Assembly: GCF_003850345.1 (NCBI RefSeq)
Contig: NZ_CP027707.1
Location: forward strand, 5,766,001-5,830,000
Direction: 5' to 3'
From: Pseudomonas chlororaphis subsp. piscium
GTDB taxonomy: Bacteria > Pseudomonadota > Gammaproteobacteria > Pseudomonadales > Pseudomonadaceae
DNA length: 64,000 nt
In this document: positions 33,216-43,064 of the stretch, one piece after another
How positions within the stretch are numbered: position 1 is the first letter of the stretch
How the letters are laid out: each line of letters begins with the position of its first letter
Program-made: the position numbers and the translations under genes
Notes under the pieces: generated by a model
Told to the model about the DNA's origin: nothing
The model's input: the letters and a program-made list of their open reading frames with translations, nothing else
Databases searched by the model: none

Positions 33216-33709
33216 CGTTCGGTGTTCCTTCCTTGTCGTTTGCGTGCCACGAACGACAGCACGCTTCCTGGTTTAACGTTCGCGAGCAGCCAATTAATCA
33301 AAAAATTAAACATTTTCCAAACAAAATGCTTCTTTTCCGAGGAGTGGGAAGGAACACCGGATTTGCGTTGCGGCTGAATGCTCGCCCTTCAAGGCGATGG
33401 CACCGCGCATTTCGGGGCTTTATTGTCATGACTGGGACATGCAACACTTGCCCCCCGCGGCGCCTCGATCCGAACCCTCCCAAGGATTCCGAGCGCGCCC
33501 TATACCGACAACGAAATATTCCAGGATGGATGCAGGCTGGCTAAAGGAGCGCTAGCGAGTTGGTACCGACCAAGAAAGAAGCCGACAAGCTCTTGCCGCA
33601 TCGATCCGACTGTTCTCACTTTTGACGTCGAGCAGTTGAATGTCATGTAAGCCACGCCCTCTATGAAAGACTCTATGCGTGGCGACTATAAGGAAATGGT
33701 GAGCATTTG
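33216..33709. other. AT-richer divergent intergenic region
   Basis: About 490 bases between the SHMT-like gene and the XRE regulator. Short AT-rich tracts near 33285-33330 probably hold the SHMT-like promoter. Direct and inverted repeats lie at 33651-33683. No convincing gene. Confidence 0.5.
33651..33683. promoter_or_regulatory. repeat-bearing operator candidate before the XRE regulator
   Basis: GCCACGC and GCGTGGC form an inverted repeat around two direct copies of CTCTATG spaced 12 bases apart (33660 and 33672). This sits 27-59 bases before the regulator start, where autoregulatory sites are common. Confidence 0.4.
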
Positions 33710-34312
33710 ATGCACAGAAGAGAAAGAACAGAGTATTTGAAGAGCAATATCAAGTACCTGATAAAAAGTCGCGGCGAGACGCAACTGTCTTTATGCAATG
33801 CCAGCGGCCTGACCAGAACGACCATATACAACATTCTGGAAGGCAAGGTCAGCAACGTACAGCAATCCACCATTCGCAAAATCTCTGATTTCTTCGGTGT
33901 CTCCTACGAAGAAATAGAAACCGTCGATTTTGAAGAGAAGGAGATCATCGACAGCAGTATTTCTCCACAAGGAAACATGAACCCGGCGGCGGTTCCGATC
34001 CTCAAGGAAAGCCTGCTGATGATCAACATGGACAAACGGATTGGCGAACTGGCCATACTTTATCCATTGACCTATTACTTCGGCGCATCCTACAACTTGA
34101 TAGCAGTGCTGCTCGAGAATGAGATCAATGGCCTATACGGAGTCGGCGACCTCTTGATCATTCAAAAGGGAACGTCGACCGACGACAAGGAAAAACTGGT
34201 CTACGACAGACAGACAAAAAAGCTGTTCATCATCAATGAGCCATGCTCCGACTCAGACCGAGTTTTTGTGGTGGGTGACATCATCGAGGAGCGCTTCAAT
34301 GACAGCGTATGA
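33710..34312 (+). CDS. XRE-family regulator with a LexA/S24-like C-terminal domain
   Basis: 200 residues. An N-terminal helix-turn-helix (GETQLSLCNASGLTRTTIYNILEGK, shown in two overlapping helices at about 20-45) is followed by a C-terminal beta-rich domain with YGVGDLLIIQKG, VYDRQTKKLFIINEP and RVFVVGDIIEERF, the shape of S24/LexA-like domains; no Ser-Lys protease pair is evident, so it is more likely a ligand or dimer domain. GGTGAG lies 7 bases before the ATG at 33710. It overlaps the downstream transporter gene by 14 bases, so they are co-expressed. It is AT-richer than the genome around it. It may control the transporter/QueC block and the divergent SHMT-like gene. Confidence 0.75.
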   Translation: MHRRERTEYLKSNIKYLIKSRGETQLSLCNASGLTRTTIYNILEGKVSNVQQSTIRKISDFFGVSYEEIETVDFEEKEIIDSSISPQGNMNPAAVPILKESLLMINMDKRIGELAILYPLTYYFGASYNLIAVLLENEINGLYGVGDLLIIQKGTSTDDKEKLVYDRQTKKLFIINEPCSDSDRVFVVGDIIEERFNDSV

Positions 34313-35180
34313 AGGCGAACTCGAGAACAGCAAATATAAACTTCTGGGCTTTGAGAACAACAAGAGCCTGGCCGTGATCATGATCATCGCTACAGGCAAA
34401 GTCATAAAGATCAAACTGAGCGAAGTGCTTAACAGCGAAATAATGGAAAACCTGAACAAAATGGAAGTTAAAAACATTTACAAGAAATTCTACTCCCAAG
34501 GAGGAGCGCTGACCGCATACGACCTGAATGACCGCCACGAAAGCTCATGGATGATTTATATCATTCTCAATCTACTGCTCTTTACCTTCTATATATTCAC
34601 TAGCATTGCCGCTACCAAACCCATTTATCTTGAATCCCTTGGCATCATTATCACTCCGGGTACCTTCCTTTACCCTCTGACATTCTTGATCGTTGACCTG
34701 TTGAACGAGAACTTCGGACTCAGGCTGGCAAGAAAAGCGATCTTCTTTGCCTTTGCCAGCAACGCCATGATTATCATCCTGCTCTATGGCTCGACCTTTC
34801 TCCCCGGCCTGCCAGGCTGGAAGCTCGACACCCCGTACAACGACGTGATCATTCATGTGTCATCTGTCCTGGTGGCGTCCTCTGTGTCTTTCCTGGTTTC
34901 CGAGAACATAAACTCCTACTTGCTGTGCAAGATAAAAGAGCTGACGAATTCCAGGTTCCTGTTCCTGCGGATATTCTTGAGTACGCTGTTTGCGGTCATT
35001 ATCGACAGCTTCCTGTTTTGCTACATTGCCTTTTATGGCTCGATGCAAAACAGCGACATCCTGAACATGATTTATGTGCAGATCGCGATCAAGGTGTGCT
35101 TTGCCTTCTTCAACATCTTGCCTGCCTATGGAGCAAGATCGCTGTTCAAAAGATACATGACGGACAGCCAGACAAAATAG
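34299..35180 (+). CDS. YhhQ/VUT-type (queuosine precursor) transporter with an extra N-terminal domain
   Basis: 293 residues. Residues ~85-285 carry six hydrophobic helices with the YhhQ-family signature ITPGTFLYPLTFLIVDLLNE followed by FGLRLARKAI, as in importers of preQ0/preQ1. The first ~80 residues are soluble and not part of ordinary YhhQ (about 220 residues): YKLLGFENNKSLAVIMIIAT and KVIKIKLSEVLNSEI look like a small beta-strand domain. The start at 34299 is chosen for GAGGAG 7 bases upstream and overlaps the regulator stop. Proximity to queC (convergent, 93 bases away) supports a 7-deazaguanine link. The fold call is good, the substrate is inferred. Confidence 0.75.
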   Translation: MTAYEGELENSKYKLLGFENNKSLAVIMIIATGKVIKIKLSEVLNSEIMENLNKMEVKNIYKKFYSQGGALTAYDLNDRHESSWMIYIILNLLLFTFYIFTSIAATKPIYLESLGIIITPGTFLYPLTFLIVDLLNENFGLRLARKAIFFAFASNAMIIILLYGSTFLPGLPGWKLDTPYNDVIIHVSSVLVASSVSFLVSENINSYLLCKIKELTNSRFLFLRIFLSTLFAVIIDSFLFCYIAFYGSMQNSDILNMIYVQIAIKVCFAFFNILPAYGARSLFKRYMTDSQTK

Positions 35181-35273
35181 TACAACCCCTATTGTCTCAA
35201 GCTGATGGATTCAACACTCATCCGGCAGGTGGATACAGTGTTGAAATCCATTGGCAGGCTGTCGCTCAAGCCT

Positions 35274-35972
35274 TCATTGCAAGTTCATCTTGCTTTTCAA
35301 GCTATTCATGACTGCTGTCTTGTTCCCCAGATACTCATTCAGCCCTCTGCCACGAAGATTGCAAGCATCGCAATTGGCACAACCGCTGCCAATCACCCCG
35401 TTGTAGCAGGTCAGGGTCTGCTCGCGAATCAGGCTCAACTGATTGTGATAATCCGCCAGGGCCCACGTCTGCGCCTTGTTCAGCCACATCAGTGGCGTCT
35501 CAAGACGCAGGCGGTATTCCATGCCCAACTCGACGGCCTTGTTCAAGGCCTTTACAAACTCGTCACGGCAATCGGGATAACCAGAGAAGTCCGTCTCACA
35601 CACCCCGGTAATGACCGTTTCAGCCTTTACCTGGTAGGCATAGATAGAGGCCAGGGTCAGAAACAGAATATTTCTTCCCGGCACGAAAGTGCTGGGCAGG
35701 CTTTCGCCTGAACTGTTCACCGTCGGAACCGGAATATTGTCCCGAGTGAGACTGCTGATCGCCAACTCATTGAGCAACGAAGCATCCAGCACTTTGTGGA
35801 CTGTCGCCCCCAGCTGCTTCGCGAGCTGCTGCGCCACTTCTATTTCTGCGCGATGGCGCTGACCGTAATCAAAGGTAATACAGTGCACTTCATCATAGAG
35901 CGGCAATGCGTGGATCAGACAGGTCGTCGAGTCCTGCCCGCCACTGAATACGACAACGGCTTTTTTCTTCAT
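35274..35972 (-). CDS. queC: QueC, 7-cyano-7-deazaguanine (preQ0) synthase
   Basis: 232 residues, complete: PP-loop [72 protein letters not shown] and the zinc cysteines [14 protein letters not shown]. It makes preQ0 from 7-carboxy-7-deazaguanine with ATP and ammonia. In length and wording it is close to enterobacterial QueC, whereas Pseudomonas already has its own queC near the tol-pal genes (known, not visible here). It is therefore probably an extra, acquired copy. The start at 35972 follows AGGAAG. Placed convergent to the YhhQ-like transporter. Confidence 0.93.
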   Translation of the reverse strand: MKKKAVVVFSGGQDSTTCLIHALPLYDEVHCITFDYGQRHRAEIEVAQQLAKQLGATVHKVLDASLLNELAISSLTRDNIPVPTVNSSGESLPSTFVPGRNILFLTLASIYAYQVKAETVITGVCETDFSGYPDCRDEFVKALNKAVELGMEYRLRLETPLMWLNKAQTWALADYHNQLSLIREQTLTCYNGVIGSGCANCDACNLRGRGLNEYLGNKTAVMNSLKSKMNLQ

Positions 35973-36037
35973 TAATCTGCTTCCTGCATGAGTAAAGTCA
36001 TTTGAATATTTAAACAGCCCACCGACTGACACTCAAT

Positions 36038-36075
36038 AAAAAGCCCCGCGCTTCTCTCGAAGGCGGGGCTTTTTT
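36038..36075. terminator. bidirectional terminator between queC and cyoE
   Basis: AAAAAGCCCCGC and GCGGGGCTTTTTT around a 13-base loop; T-runs on both strands. It would end the cyo operon on the minus strand and block reading from the queC side. Confidence 0.85.
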
Positions 36076-36089
36076 ACAGCCTTTGCAGC

Positions 36090-36977
36090 TTATGGCGCGT
36101 AGGTCAGCAGCAGTTCGCTCGGTACCTTGAAATCCAGGGACATCATCACGCTCAGCGCGGTGATGGTGAAGATCGAGAACACGAACAGCTTGCGGGCCCA
36201 GACGGTGTCGTCCACCGCCTTGTAGCCGGTCCAGGCCATGTACAGCCAGTACATGCCCATCGCGGCCGCGACGGCCAGGTAGCTCATGCCGGCATAACCG
36301 CTGAAGGTCAGCATCAGGGTCGCCACCAGGAACGCCAGGATGTAGAGCAGGATGTGCTTCTTGGCCACCAGGATGCCGCGCTTCACTGGCAGCACCGGAA
36401 TCGATGCGGCCAGGTAATCGTTGAAGCGGAAGATCGCGATGGCGTAGGAATGCGGCATCTGCCACAGGCTGAACATCACCAGCAGGGTCAGCGCGGCCAT
36501 GTCGAAGCTGTTGCTCACGGCCACGTAACCGATCACCGGCGGCATCGCCCCGGACAGGCTGCCCACCAGCGTGCCGTGCACCGACTTGCGCTTGAGGTAC
36601 AGGCTGTAGAAGCCGACGTAGATGACAAAGCCGATCACGGCAAACAGCGCCGCCAGCGGATTGGCCACCTTGTACAACAACGCAACGCCGGCGACACCCA
36701 GGATGGTCGCGTAGACCAGTGCCACTTTCAGGGAGATCAGGCCCTGAACCAGCACGCGGTTCTTGGTGCGCTCCATCTTCAGGTCGATGTCGCGGTCGAT
36801 GCAGTTGTTGAACACACAACCGGAAGCTACCACCAGGGACGTGCCGATCATCGCGGCCAGGAAGATGGCCAGATCGACATGTCCCTTGGAGGCCAGGAAA
36901 AAACCGCCCGCCACAGAAAGCACGTTACCGAAAATGATCCCCGGTTTGGTGATTTGGATAAAGTGCTTGAGCGACAT
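36090..36977 (-). CDS. cyoE: protoheme IX farnesyltransferase (heme O synthase)
   Basis: 295-residue membrane prenyltransferase that adds farnesyl to heme b, giving heme O for the bo3 oxidase. The UbiA-type acidic motif [18 protein letters not shown] is present, the second motif in the loop after the fifth helix is compatible, and about eight to nine hydrophobic helices are seen. Last gene of the cyoABCDE operon, 11 bases after cyoD. Confidence 0.96.
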   Translation of the reverse strand: MSLKHFIQITKPGIIFGNVLSVAGGFFLASKGHVDLAIFLAAMIGTSLVVASGCVFNNCIDRDIDLKMERTKNRVLVQGLISLKVALVYATILGVAGVALLYKVANPLAALFAVIGFVIYVGFYSLYLKRKSVHGTLVGSLSGAMPPVIGYVAVSNSFDMAALTLLVMFSLWQMPHSYAIAIFRFNDYLAASIPVLPVKRGILVAKKHILLYILAFLVATLMLTFSGYAGMSYLAVAAAMGMYWLYMAWTGYKAVDDTVWARKLFVFSIFTITALSVMMSLDFKVPSELLLTYAP

Positions 36978-36988
36978 CGGGTCTTACC

Positions 36989-37324
36989 TCACTTCGCCAT
37001 CATGTAGGTGTGGATGCTGAACATGATCCACAACGACAGACCAACCAGCAGGACGATCACCAGGGCAGCGAAGACGAACGCAATCACGTTGTTACGCTGG
37101 GCCTCGGAGCGGTCCAGGTGCAGGAAGTACACCAGGTGAACCAGGACCTGGATCACCGCGAAGGCGAGCACGATCATCAGGGTGATGGATTTCGGCAGGG
37201 TCGGGTACATCACCAGGCCGAACGGGATGATTGTCAGGATCACCGACAGGATGAAGCCGATGGCGTACGACTTTACGCTGCCGTGGCTGGCATCATGGCT
37301 GTCATGGGAGTGTGCATTAGCCAT
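36989..37324 (-). CDS. cyoD: cytochrome bo3 ubiquinol oxidase subunit IV
   Basis: 111 residues, His-rich N-terminus (NAHSHDSHDASHGS) and three membrane helices, typical CyoD. The subunit helps assembly of the binuclear centre. The start overlaps the cyoC stop by one base. Confidence 0.95.
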   Translation of the reverse strand: MANAHSHDSHDASHGSVKSYAIGFILSVILTIIPFGLVMYPTLPKSITLMIVLAFAVIQVLVHLVYFLHLDRSEAQRNNVIAFVFAALVIVLLVGLSLWIMFSIHTYMMAK

Positions 37325-37950
37325 TACATAGTCCCCATCAGGTAAACAACGGTGAAGACGCAGATCCAGACCACGTCCAGGAAGTGCCAGAACAGGCTCA
37401 GGCAGCTCAGGCGGGTCTTGTTGGTTGCGGTCAGGCCGTGCTTGTTGACCTGATACATCATGATCGCCATCCAGATCAGGCCAGCGGTCACGTGCAGACC
37501 GTGGGTGCCGACCAGGGTGAAGAACCCGGACAGGAAGCCGCTGCGGCTAGGACCGTAGCCTTCGGAGATCAGCAGGTGGAACTCGTTGACCTCCATGCCG
37601 ATGAAGCCCAGGCCGAACAGGAAGGTCAGGGCCAGCCAGCCCAGGACCTGCTTCTTGTTACCCCGGAAGAACGCCAGCATGGCGAAGCCGTAGGTGATCG
37701 AACTGAACAGCAGCAAGGCGGTTTCGCCGAGCACGTAAGGCAGTTCGAAGATGTCGTGGCCCGACGGGCCACCCGCTACGTTGTTTACCAGTACCGCGTA
37801 CACCGCGAAGATCGACGCAAACAGAATGCAGTCGGTCATCAGGTAGAGCCAGAAACCGTATACGGTCATCTCGCCCGAGTCGTGGTGATGGTCATCGTGC
37901 CCATGGTCATCGACATGGGTGTGTCCAGCATTGGTCACTAAGTTCGACAT
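37324..37950 (-). CDS. cyoC: cytochrome bo3 ubiquinol oxidase subunit III
   Basis: 208 residues. A His-rich N-terminus ([18 protein letters not shown]) and five membrane helices with [40 protein letters not shown] and the C-terminal [13 protein letters not shown] of heme-copper oxidase subunit III. Three bases separate it from cyoB. Not catalytic itself; it stabilises subunit I. Confidence 0.96.
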   Translation of the reverse strand: MSNLVTNAGHTHVDDHGHDDHHHDSGEMTVYGFWLYLMTDCILFASIFAVYAVLVNNVAGGPSGHDIFELPYVLGETALLLFSSITYGFAMLAFFRGNKKQVLGWLALTFLFGLGFIGMEVNEFHLLISEGYGPSRSGFLSGFFTLVGTHGLHVTAGLIWMAIMMYQVNKHGLTATNKTRLSCLSLFWHFLDVVWICVFTVVYLMGTM

Positions 37951-37953
37951 GGT

Positions 37954-39972
37954 TTAAGCCTGTTCCAACGAGGTTTCTACACGGTTGGCCGGAATCTTCT
38001 TCTCGGCTACCAGGCGAGCGTGCTGCTCGGCTTCGATGCGTTCGATCACGTCGACCGGCACCATGTAGCCTTGATCATCGCGAGCCGCGTGGATCACGAA
38101 ATAGATCACGGTACCGGCCAGGCTAGCGATCGCCAGCCACCAGATATGCCAGATCATCGCGAAACCGAAGACGGTCAGCAGAGCACCCATCACCAGGCCG
38201 GTGGCGGTGTTGTTCGGCATGTGGATCGGTTCATAACGAGCCGGCTTCTGGTACGCGGTACCGTTTTCCTTGGCTTCGGTGAACGGGTCGATGCCATTGG
38301 CCTTCGGCAGTACGGCGAAGTTGTAGAACGGCGGTGGCGACGAAGTCGACCATTCCAGGGTGTGGGCATTCCACGGGTCGCCGGAAACGGTCTGGTTCTG
38401 CTTGCGATCACGCACGCTGACGTACAGCTGGATCAGCTGGCAGGCGATACCGATGGCGATCATCACCGCACCGAACATGGCGACGTACAGGTACGGCACC
38501 CACTCAGGGTTGGTAGTGGCGTTCAGACGACGGGTCATGCCCATGAAGCCCAGTGCATAGAGCGGCATGAACGCGACGAAGAAGCCCGAGATCCAGAACC
38601 AGAATGCAGCCTTGCCCCAGCCTTCGTGCAGCTTGAAGCCGAACGCTTTCGGGAAGTAGAAGCTGAAGCCAGCGATGTAGCCGAATACAGCACCACCGAT
38701 GATCACGTTGTGGAAGTGCGCGATCACGAACAGGCTGTTGTGCAGGACGAAGTCAGCACCCGGGATGGCCAGCAGTACGCCGGTCATGCCGCCGATGGCG
38801 AAGGTCACCATGAAGCCCAGGGTCCACAGAACCTGGCTGGTGATACGCAGACGGCCGTGGTAGATGGTGAACAGCCAGTTGAACAGCTTCACCCCCGTCG
38901 GGATGGAAATCAGCATGGTCGCCAGGCCGAAGAAGGCGTTGACGCTAGCCCCCGAACCCATGGTGAAGAAGTGGTGCAGCCAAACCATGAAGCCCAGTAC
39001 CGAGATCGCGCCGGAAGCGTAGATCATCGAGTGGTGGCCGAACAGACGCTTGCCCGAGAAGGTCGAGATGACTTCGGAGAAGATACCGAACGCCGGCAGG
39101 ATCAGGATGTACACCTCAGGGTGACCCCAAGCCCAGAACAGGTTCACGTACATCATTGGATTGCCACCAAGTTCATTGGTGAAAATGTGGAAATCCATGT
39201 AACGGTCGAGGGTCAGCAGTGCCAGGGTAGCGGTCAGGATCGGGAACGAAGCCACGATCAGCACGTTGGCCCAGGTGCAGGTCCAGGTGAAGATCGGCAT
39301 GTCCATCATCTTCATGCCCGGGGTACGCATTTTCAGCACGGTGGCCAGGAAGTTGACCCCCGTCAGCGTCGTCCCTAGCCCGGATAGCTGTAGCGCCCAG
39401 ATGTAGTAGTCGACACCCACGCCCGGACTGTATTGCAGGCCCGACAGCGGCGGATACGCAACCCAGCCGGTCTTGGCGAATTCGCCGACGCCCAGGGACA
39501 GGTTGATCAGCACGACGCCGGAAACCAGCAGCCAGAAGCTCAGGGAGTTGAGGAACGGATAGGCAACGTCACGCGCGCCGATCTGCAGCGGCACTGCAAG
39601 GTTCATCAGGCCGGTGAAGAATGGCATCGCCATGAAGATGATCATGATCACACCGTGGGCGGTGAAGATCTGGTCATAGTGTTCAGGAGGCAGGTAGCCC
39701 GGCGAACCCTCGGTGGCCATGGCCAGCTGGGTACGCATCATGATCGCGTCGGCAAAACCGCGCAGGAGCATGACCATGGCGACGATGATGTACATCACGC
39801 CGATTTTCTTGTGGTCGACCGAAGTCAGCCATTCGGTCCACAGGTAGGACCACTTCTTGAAGTACGTGATACCCGCGACAAGCGCCAGACCACCGAGGAT
39901 GATCATGGCAACGGTCACCATGACAATCGGCTCGTGGAACGGTATCGCGTCCAGACTTAATTTACCAAACAT
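37954..39972 (-). CDS. cyoB: cytochrome bo3 ubiquinol oxidase subunit I
   Basis: 672 residues, the catalytic subunit with low-spin heme b, heme o3 and CuB. Seen: the D-channel/heme region [16 protein letters not shown], the His-Tyr cross-link segment [20 protein letters not shown], the CuB histidines WLHHFFTMG, and the late heme His pair [16 protein letters not shown]. About 15 helices. It pumps protons while reducing oxygen with ubiquinol. Four bases follow the cyoA stop. Confidence 0.97.
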   Translation of the reverse strand: MFGKLSLDAIPFHEPIVMVTVAMIILGGLALVAGITYFKKWSYLWTEWLTSVDHKKIGVMYIIVAMVMLLRGFADAIMMRTQLAMATEGSPGYLPPEHYDQIFTAHGVIMIIFMAMPFFTGLMNLAVPLQIGARDVAYPFLNSLSFWLLVSGVVLINLSLGVGEFAKTGWVAYPPLSGLQYSPGVGVDYYIWALQLSGLGTTLTGVNFLATVLKMRTPGMKMMDMPIFTWTCTWANVLIVASFPILTATLALLTLDRYMDFHIFTNELGGNPMMYVNLFWAWGHPEVYILILPAFGIFSEVISTFSGKRLFGHHSMIYASGAISVLGFMVWLHHFFTMGSGASVNAFFGLATMLISIPTGVKLFNWLFTIYHGRLRITSQVLWTLGFMVTFAIGGMTGVLLAIPGADFVLHNSLFVIAHFHNVIIGGAVFGYIAGFSFYFPKAFGFKLHEGWGKAAFWFWISGFFVAFMPLYALGFMGMTRRLNATTNPEWVPYLYVAMFGAVMIAIGIACQLIQLYVSVRDRKQNQTVSGDPWNAHTLEWSTSSPPPFYNFAVLPKANGIDPFTEAKENGTAYQKPARYEPIHMPNNTATGLVMGALLTVFGFAMIWHIWWLAIASLAGTVIYFVIHAARDDQGYMVPVDVIERIEAEQHARLVAEKKIPANRVETSLEQA

Positions 39973-39975
39973 CGT

Positions 39976-40917
39976 TTACTCCTCTGCCCCAGCAGCTGAA
40001 TGCGAGCTCATGTCAGTCCCTTCCACAGCGGCCACTTCTTTCTTCTCGTGCTTGACCGGCTTGCCTGGTTTCATGCCTTCATACTTGTCGACAATTTTCT
40101 GAAACAGGTCCGGCGTGTACGAGGAGTACAGCGCGACAGGGTTGTTCTGGCTTGGTTTGGCAAGGGCTTCGTATTCAGCTTGATCAAGCTGTTTAGGTGC
40201 GGCCTTGACTTCGGCTACCCAGGCGTCGAAATCTTCCTGGCTCGTCGAGATCGCTTTGAATTTCATGCCGGTGAAGCCAGCGCCACTGTAGTTAGCGGAG
40301 ATGCCTTCCATTTCAGCTTTCTGGTTGGCGATCAGGTGCAGCTTGGTCTGCATGCCTGCCATCGCGTAGATCTGGCCGCCCAGAGCAGGGATGAAGAACG
40401 AGTTCATCACAGCGTCGGAGGTGATCTTGAAGTTCAGCGGAGTGTGCTCCGGGAACCGGATTTGGTTAACAGTGGCGATACCCTGGTCCGGGTAGATGAA
40501 CAGCCACTTCCAGTCCAGCGCGACCACTTCGATGTTGATCGGCTTGGCGTCGGATTCCAGCGGACGATACGGGTCCAGCGCGTGGGTGGACTTGTAGGTC
40601 ACATAACCCAGGGCAATGATGATGAGGATCGGGACCAGCCACACCGCGATTTCGATCTTGGTGGAGTGCGACCACTTAGGCGCGTAGGTCGCGTTGGTGT
40701 TGGACGCACGGTATTTCCAGGCAAACGCGAAGGTCATCACGATCACCGGAATCACGACCAACAGCATCAGCAGGGTGGCGGTGATGATCAGGTTTCGTTC
40801 ATCCAGACCGACCTGTCCTTTCGGGTCGAGCAAGGTCCACTTGCAGCCTCCCAGCATTAACATCATGCCAAGCAGCGGCAAAAAGCCTAGTAATCGGGGG
40901 TACCTGTTTTTACTCAT
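39976..40917 (-). CDS. cyoA: cytochrome bo3 ubiquinol oxidase subunit II (lipoprotein)
   Basis: 313 residues with this start. A lipoprotein signal ends in MLGGC (Cys25), followed by two membrane helices and a periplasmic cupredoxin-like domain that lacks CuA, as usual for quinol oxidases (FPEHTPLNFKITSDAVMNSFF, GQIYAMAGMQTKL). The start at 40917 is chosen for GAGGT 7 bases upstream; a longer reading to 40971 has no site. The C-terminal ~90 residues are the Pseudomonas-type COX aromatic-rich tail ending in a Lys/Ala-rich stretch. First gene of the operon. Confidence 0.95.
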   Translation of the reverse strand: MSKNRYPRLLGFLPLLGMMLMLGGCKWTLLDPKGQVGLDERNLIITATLLMLLVVIPVIVMTFAFAWKYRASNTNATYAPKWSHSTKIEIAVWLVPILIIIALGYVTYKSTHALDPYRPLESDAKPINIEVVALDWKWLFIYPDQGIATVNQIRFPEHTPLNFKITSDAVMNSFFIPALGGQIYAMAGMQTKLHLIANQKAEMEGISANYSGAGFTGMKFKAISTSQEDFDAWVAEVKAAPKQLDQAEYEALAKPSQNNPVALYSSYTPDLFQKIVDKYEGMKPGKPVKHEKKEVAAVEGTDMSSHSAAGAEE

Positions 40918-41660
40918 CTCACGACCTCTAAAGCAGCTTGCGCAATGCAGTTGGGTTTTGATGGCCAACACTTCACCGTGCCAAGGGTTGGCATTTTTTC
41001 TTCGATTGAATAAGGGCCTGCCCGGCGCGTTACGCGCTGTTTGACAAATCCTGGGCTAGCAGTGAGTTCTTATTCGAATTCGTGGTCAAAGGCCTTGTTA
41101 CAGACCAATTCCATTTGGTGCGGATATTTGGAAGGTGCCGACACCTGGGGTCGCATGGAGCGTCCAACGCCCCTCGACCGCCGTCGTAAGCTCAGGGGTG
41201 AGCAGCGCCGGAAATTCAGTGCGGGCGATTGTAGATATGTAGCGTTTTATAAACCATGTCTTATCCCGAAATAATTTTTATCGGTTCGCGCAACAATACG
41301 TGGCGATTATTGCAACGGGTCGCGATCATATCGATATTCATTCGCAATAAAAAGCCCCAAAAACGCCTTCCAGCCAGGTCGAAAAAGGGACCTTCCACCC
41401 GCGCAAAATCCACCGATGGCATCGCGCTATCCCTTGTAAAACGAGGGCTGAAACGATTTATTTAGATAGCCGGCTATGGGTGTTTTGCCGCTCACCACGC
41501 CGACACGAACTGACAGACTTTTTTCGCTCCTGGTGCAAGAAAAATCGTCTCGACGTCATCCGCTGAAACACAGCTGCGACACCGCCATGTGACAACATGT
41601 CGCACTTTTATCGCGCATCCGATTGCCCCATATCAGGCCCCTTTCGCACATTGTCCTACA
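40918..41660. other. cyo operon control region, no gene
   Basis: About 740 bases upstream of cyoA. AT-rich around 41,060-41,110 and 41,255-41,360, where promoters are likely. Small ORFs of 69-77 codons occur at 41,041-41,465 but have no ribosome sites and no recognisable protein. No clear ANR (TTGAT-N4-ATCAA) site was found by eye. Confidence 0.5.
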
Positions 41661-41707
41661 CGCAAAAAAGCCCCGCTCCCGAACATCGGGACCGGGGCTT
41701 TTTTGCG
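41661..41707. terminator. long bidirectional terminator after dsbB
   Basis: CGCAAAAAAGCCCCG and CGGGGCTTTTTTGCG arms with an inner TCCCGAACATCGGGA hairpin; six bases after the dsbB stop on the minus strand. Confidence 0.9.
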
Positions 41708-41712
41708 CCGGA

Positions 41713-42222
41713 TCAGGCGCTTTTGCGACGGTTACGAATGATGCCCAGCGGCACCAGCACCAGGGTCAGCACAAAGGCCACCAGCGCCCATTGCGCCAGG
41801 GACAGGCCCAGCACCGGCGGGTACGGCGTGGAGCAGAAGCCATCGACCTGGAAGCCCAGGGGGAAGACGGTCGCCAGCGGCAGGCTGTCAACGATCGGCT
41901 GCAGCACATCGATGCCGCAGCTGACCGCGGGGTTGGCCTGGGTGTAGACGTGATGCCCCGCCACCGCCGCGCCGAACAGCGCGCTGATCATCACCAGGGC
42001 TTCCAGCAGGGTGAGGCTGCGACGGTTGCGCATGGCCGCGCCGATGAAAGCGAAAATCGCGATCAGCAGAAACGCATAGCGCTGCAGGATGCACAGCGGG
42101 CAAGGCGCCTCGCCCAGCACCACCTGCATGTACAGCGCGCCGCCGATCAGCGCCAGGCAGATCACCCCCAGCAACACCAGAAAGCGTCGCTCGCGCCCCA
42201 AGCGCAGTGTGTCGTCAGTCAT
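41713..42222 (-). CDS. dsbB: disulfide bond formation protein B
   Basis: 169 residues, four membrane helices. Redox cysteines: GEAPCPLCILQRYAF (CxxC) and AVSCGIDVLQ ... QVDGFCSTPYPP for the second pair. DsbB reoxidises DsbA and hands electrons to ubiquinone. The ATG at 42222 with AGGAA upstream is preferred over a TTG two codons earlier. Pseudomonas often has two dsbB-like genes; this one has the full cysteine set. Between the cyo operon and an NTF2-like gene, on the minus strand. Confidence 0.92.
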   Translation of the reverse strand: MTDDTLRLGRERRFLVLLGVICLALIGGALYMQVVLGEAPCPLCILQRYAFLLIAIFAFIGAAMRNRRSLTLLEALVMISALFGAAVAGHHVYTQANPAVSCGIDVLQPIVDSLPLATVFPLGFQVDGFCSTPYPPVLGLSLAQWALVAFVLTLVLVPLGIIRNRRKSA

Positions 42223-42246
42223 CCTCAATTCCTTTCTGTCTGTGGC

Positions 42247-42786
42247 TCAACCCGACGGCAGCGTTTGCAACTGCTGCATCAGGCTGAGGTTGTCTTCGAT
42301 ATGCCAATTGGCCGTGATCCGGCCATCGGCGATCTGATAGATATCGGTTGCCCGGAAGTCTACACGCTGACCATGACCTTTGAGTGCATTGAAGGTCCCG
42401 CTGAAGTGCCCGCGAAAATGCAGATGCAGCACCACCCGATCCCCGGCCACGATCATCTGCTCGATTTGTGCGCTCAGGTCCGGCACCGCCGTACGAAAGA
42501 ACCGCGACGCCAGCAGCGGTCCGGTCGGGCCCTGGACCCGCCCTGCAGGCGGCGTCATATCGACGAAGTTCTCCGCCAGCGCGGCCTTGGCCAGGCTTTC
42601 ATCGCCGCTGTTCCAGAAACTGCCGTAGCGCCGCGCGGCCAGTTCCATGGCTTCACGCTGGACCTTGGGCAGGCTCTGATCGACGATCAGGGTCTGCGCC
42701 TGGAGCAAGGCCGGCTCGGCGAAAACCAGGGGACTGGCGAGCAGGGTTGCGGCCAGGGTGATGCGGGGAATGGCTGAGAGTTGCAT
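42247..42786 (-). CDS. secreted NTF2/SnoaL-like protein
   Basis: 179 residues with a Sec signal (MQLSAIPRITLAATLLASPLVFAEP). The mature part has the SnoaL/NTF2-like cone-fold pattern: ARRYGSFWNSGDESLAKAALAENFVDMTPPAG, then HFRGHFSGTFNALKGHGQRVDFRATDIYQIADGRITANWH. Such proteins are ester cyclases, isomerases or simple ligand binders; no function can be assigned. It ends 24 bases before dsbB and is probably co-transcribed with it. Confidence 0.8.
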   Translation of the reverse strand: MQLSAIPRITLAATLLASPLVFAEPALLQAQTLIVDQSLPKVQREAMELAARRYGSFWNSGDESLAKAALAENFVDMTPPAGRVQGPTGPLLASRFFRTAVPDLSAQIEQMIVAGDRVVLHLHFRGHFSGTFNALKGHGQRVDFRATDIYQIADGRITANWHIEDNLSLMQQLQTLPSG

Positions 42787-42894
42787 GGAATGATCCTGAT
42801 CAGTGCGAACGAGCGCCTATCATCAGCATCGGGGAATTAACGATAAACAGGTTAAGAACGGATTAACCTTTAAAGGATTTTTACGAGTGCGGCC

Positions 42895-43030
42895 CTTGTA
42901 GCCGCTGGCGCAGCCTGCGATCGGTTGCGCAGCGACCGCCAGCCTGAGCTCGCGGTTTGCCTGGTGTACTCGGGGGGATAGTGTTGCGAGCGCTGCGCGC
43001 TCGATCGCAGGCTGCGCCAGCGGCTACAAG
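42895..43030. repeat. REPIN with 29-bp inverted arms
   Basis: CTTGTAGCCGCTGGCGCAGC... at 42895-42923 and its exact inverse at 43002-43030, with a GCGCGC-rich centre. A REP doublet of the GTAGCCGCTG type, in the gap between the NTF2-like gene and hmp. Confidence 0.88.
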
Positions 43031-43032
43031 AA

Positions 43033-43056
43033 GCCAGCCTCCCGGCGGAGGCTGGC
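43033..43056 (-). terminator. terminator-like hairpin after hmp
   Basis: GCCAGCCTC and GAGGCTGGC stem with CCGGCG loop, nine bases after the hmp stop on the minus strand, followed by a weak T-rich stretch (TTCTTG). Confidence 0.65.
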
Positions 43057-43064
43057 CGGTGGGG

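Noticed and set aside
35274..35972. QatC/Cap-type QueC-like defence protein
   Set aside because: The sequence has all canonical QueC motifs and length, and no Qat or CBASS partner genes are adjacent.
41041..41465. Two small ORFs (77 and 69 codons) upstream of the cyo operon
   Set aside because: No ribosome sites, odd composition and overlap with the promoter region.
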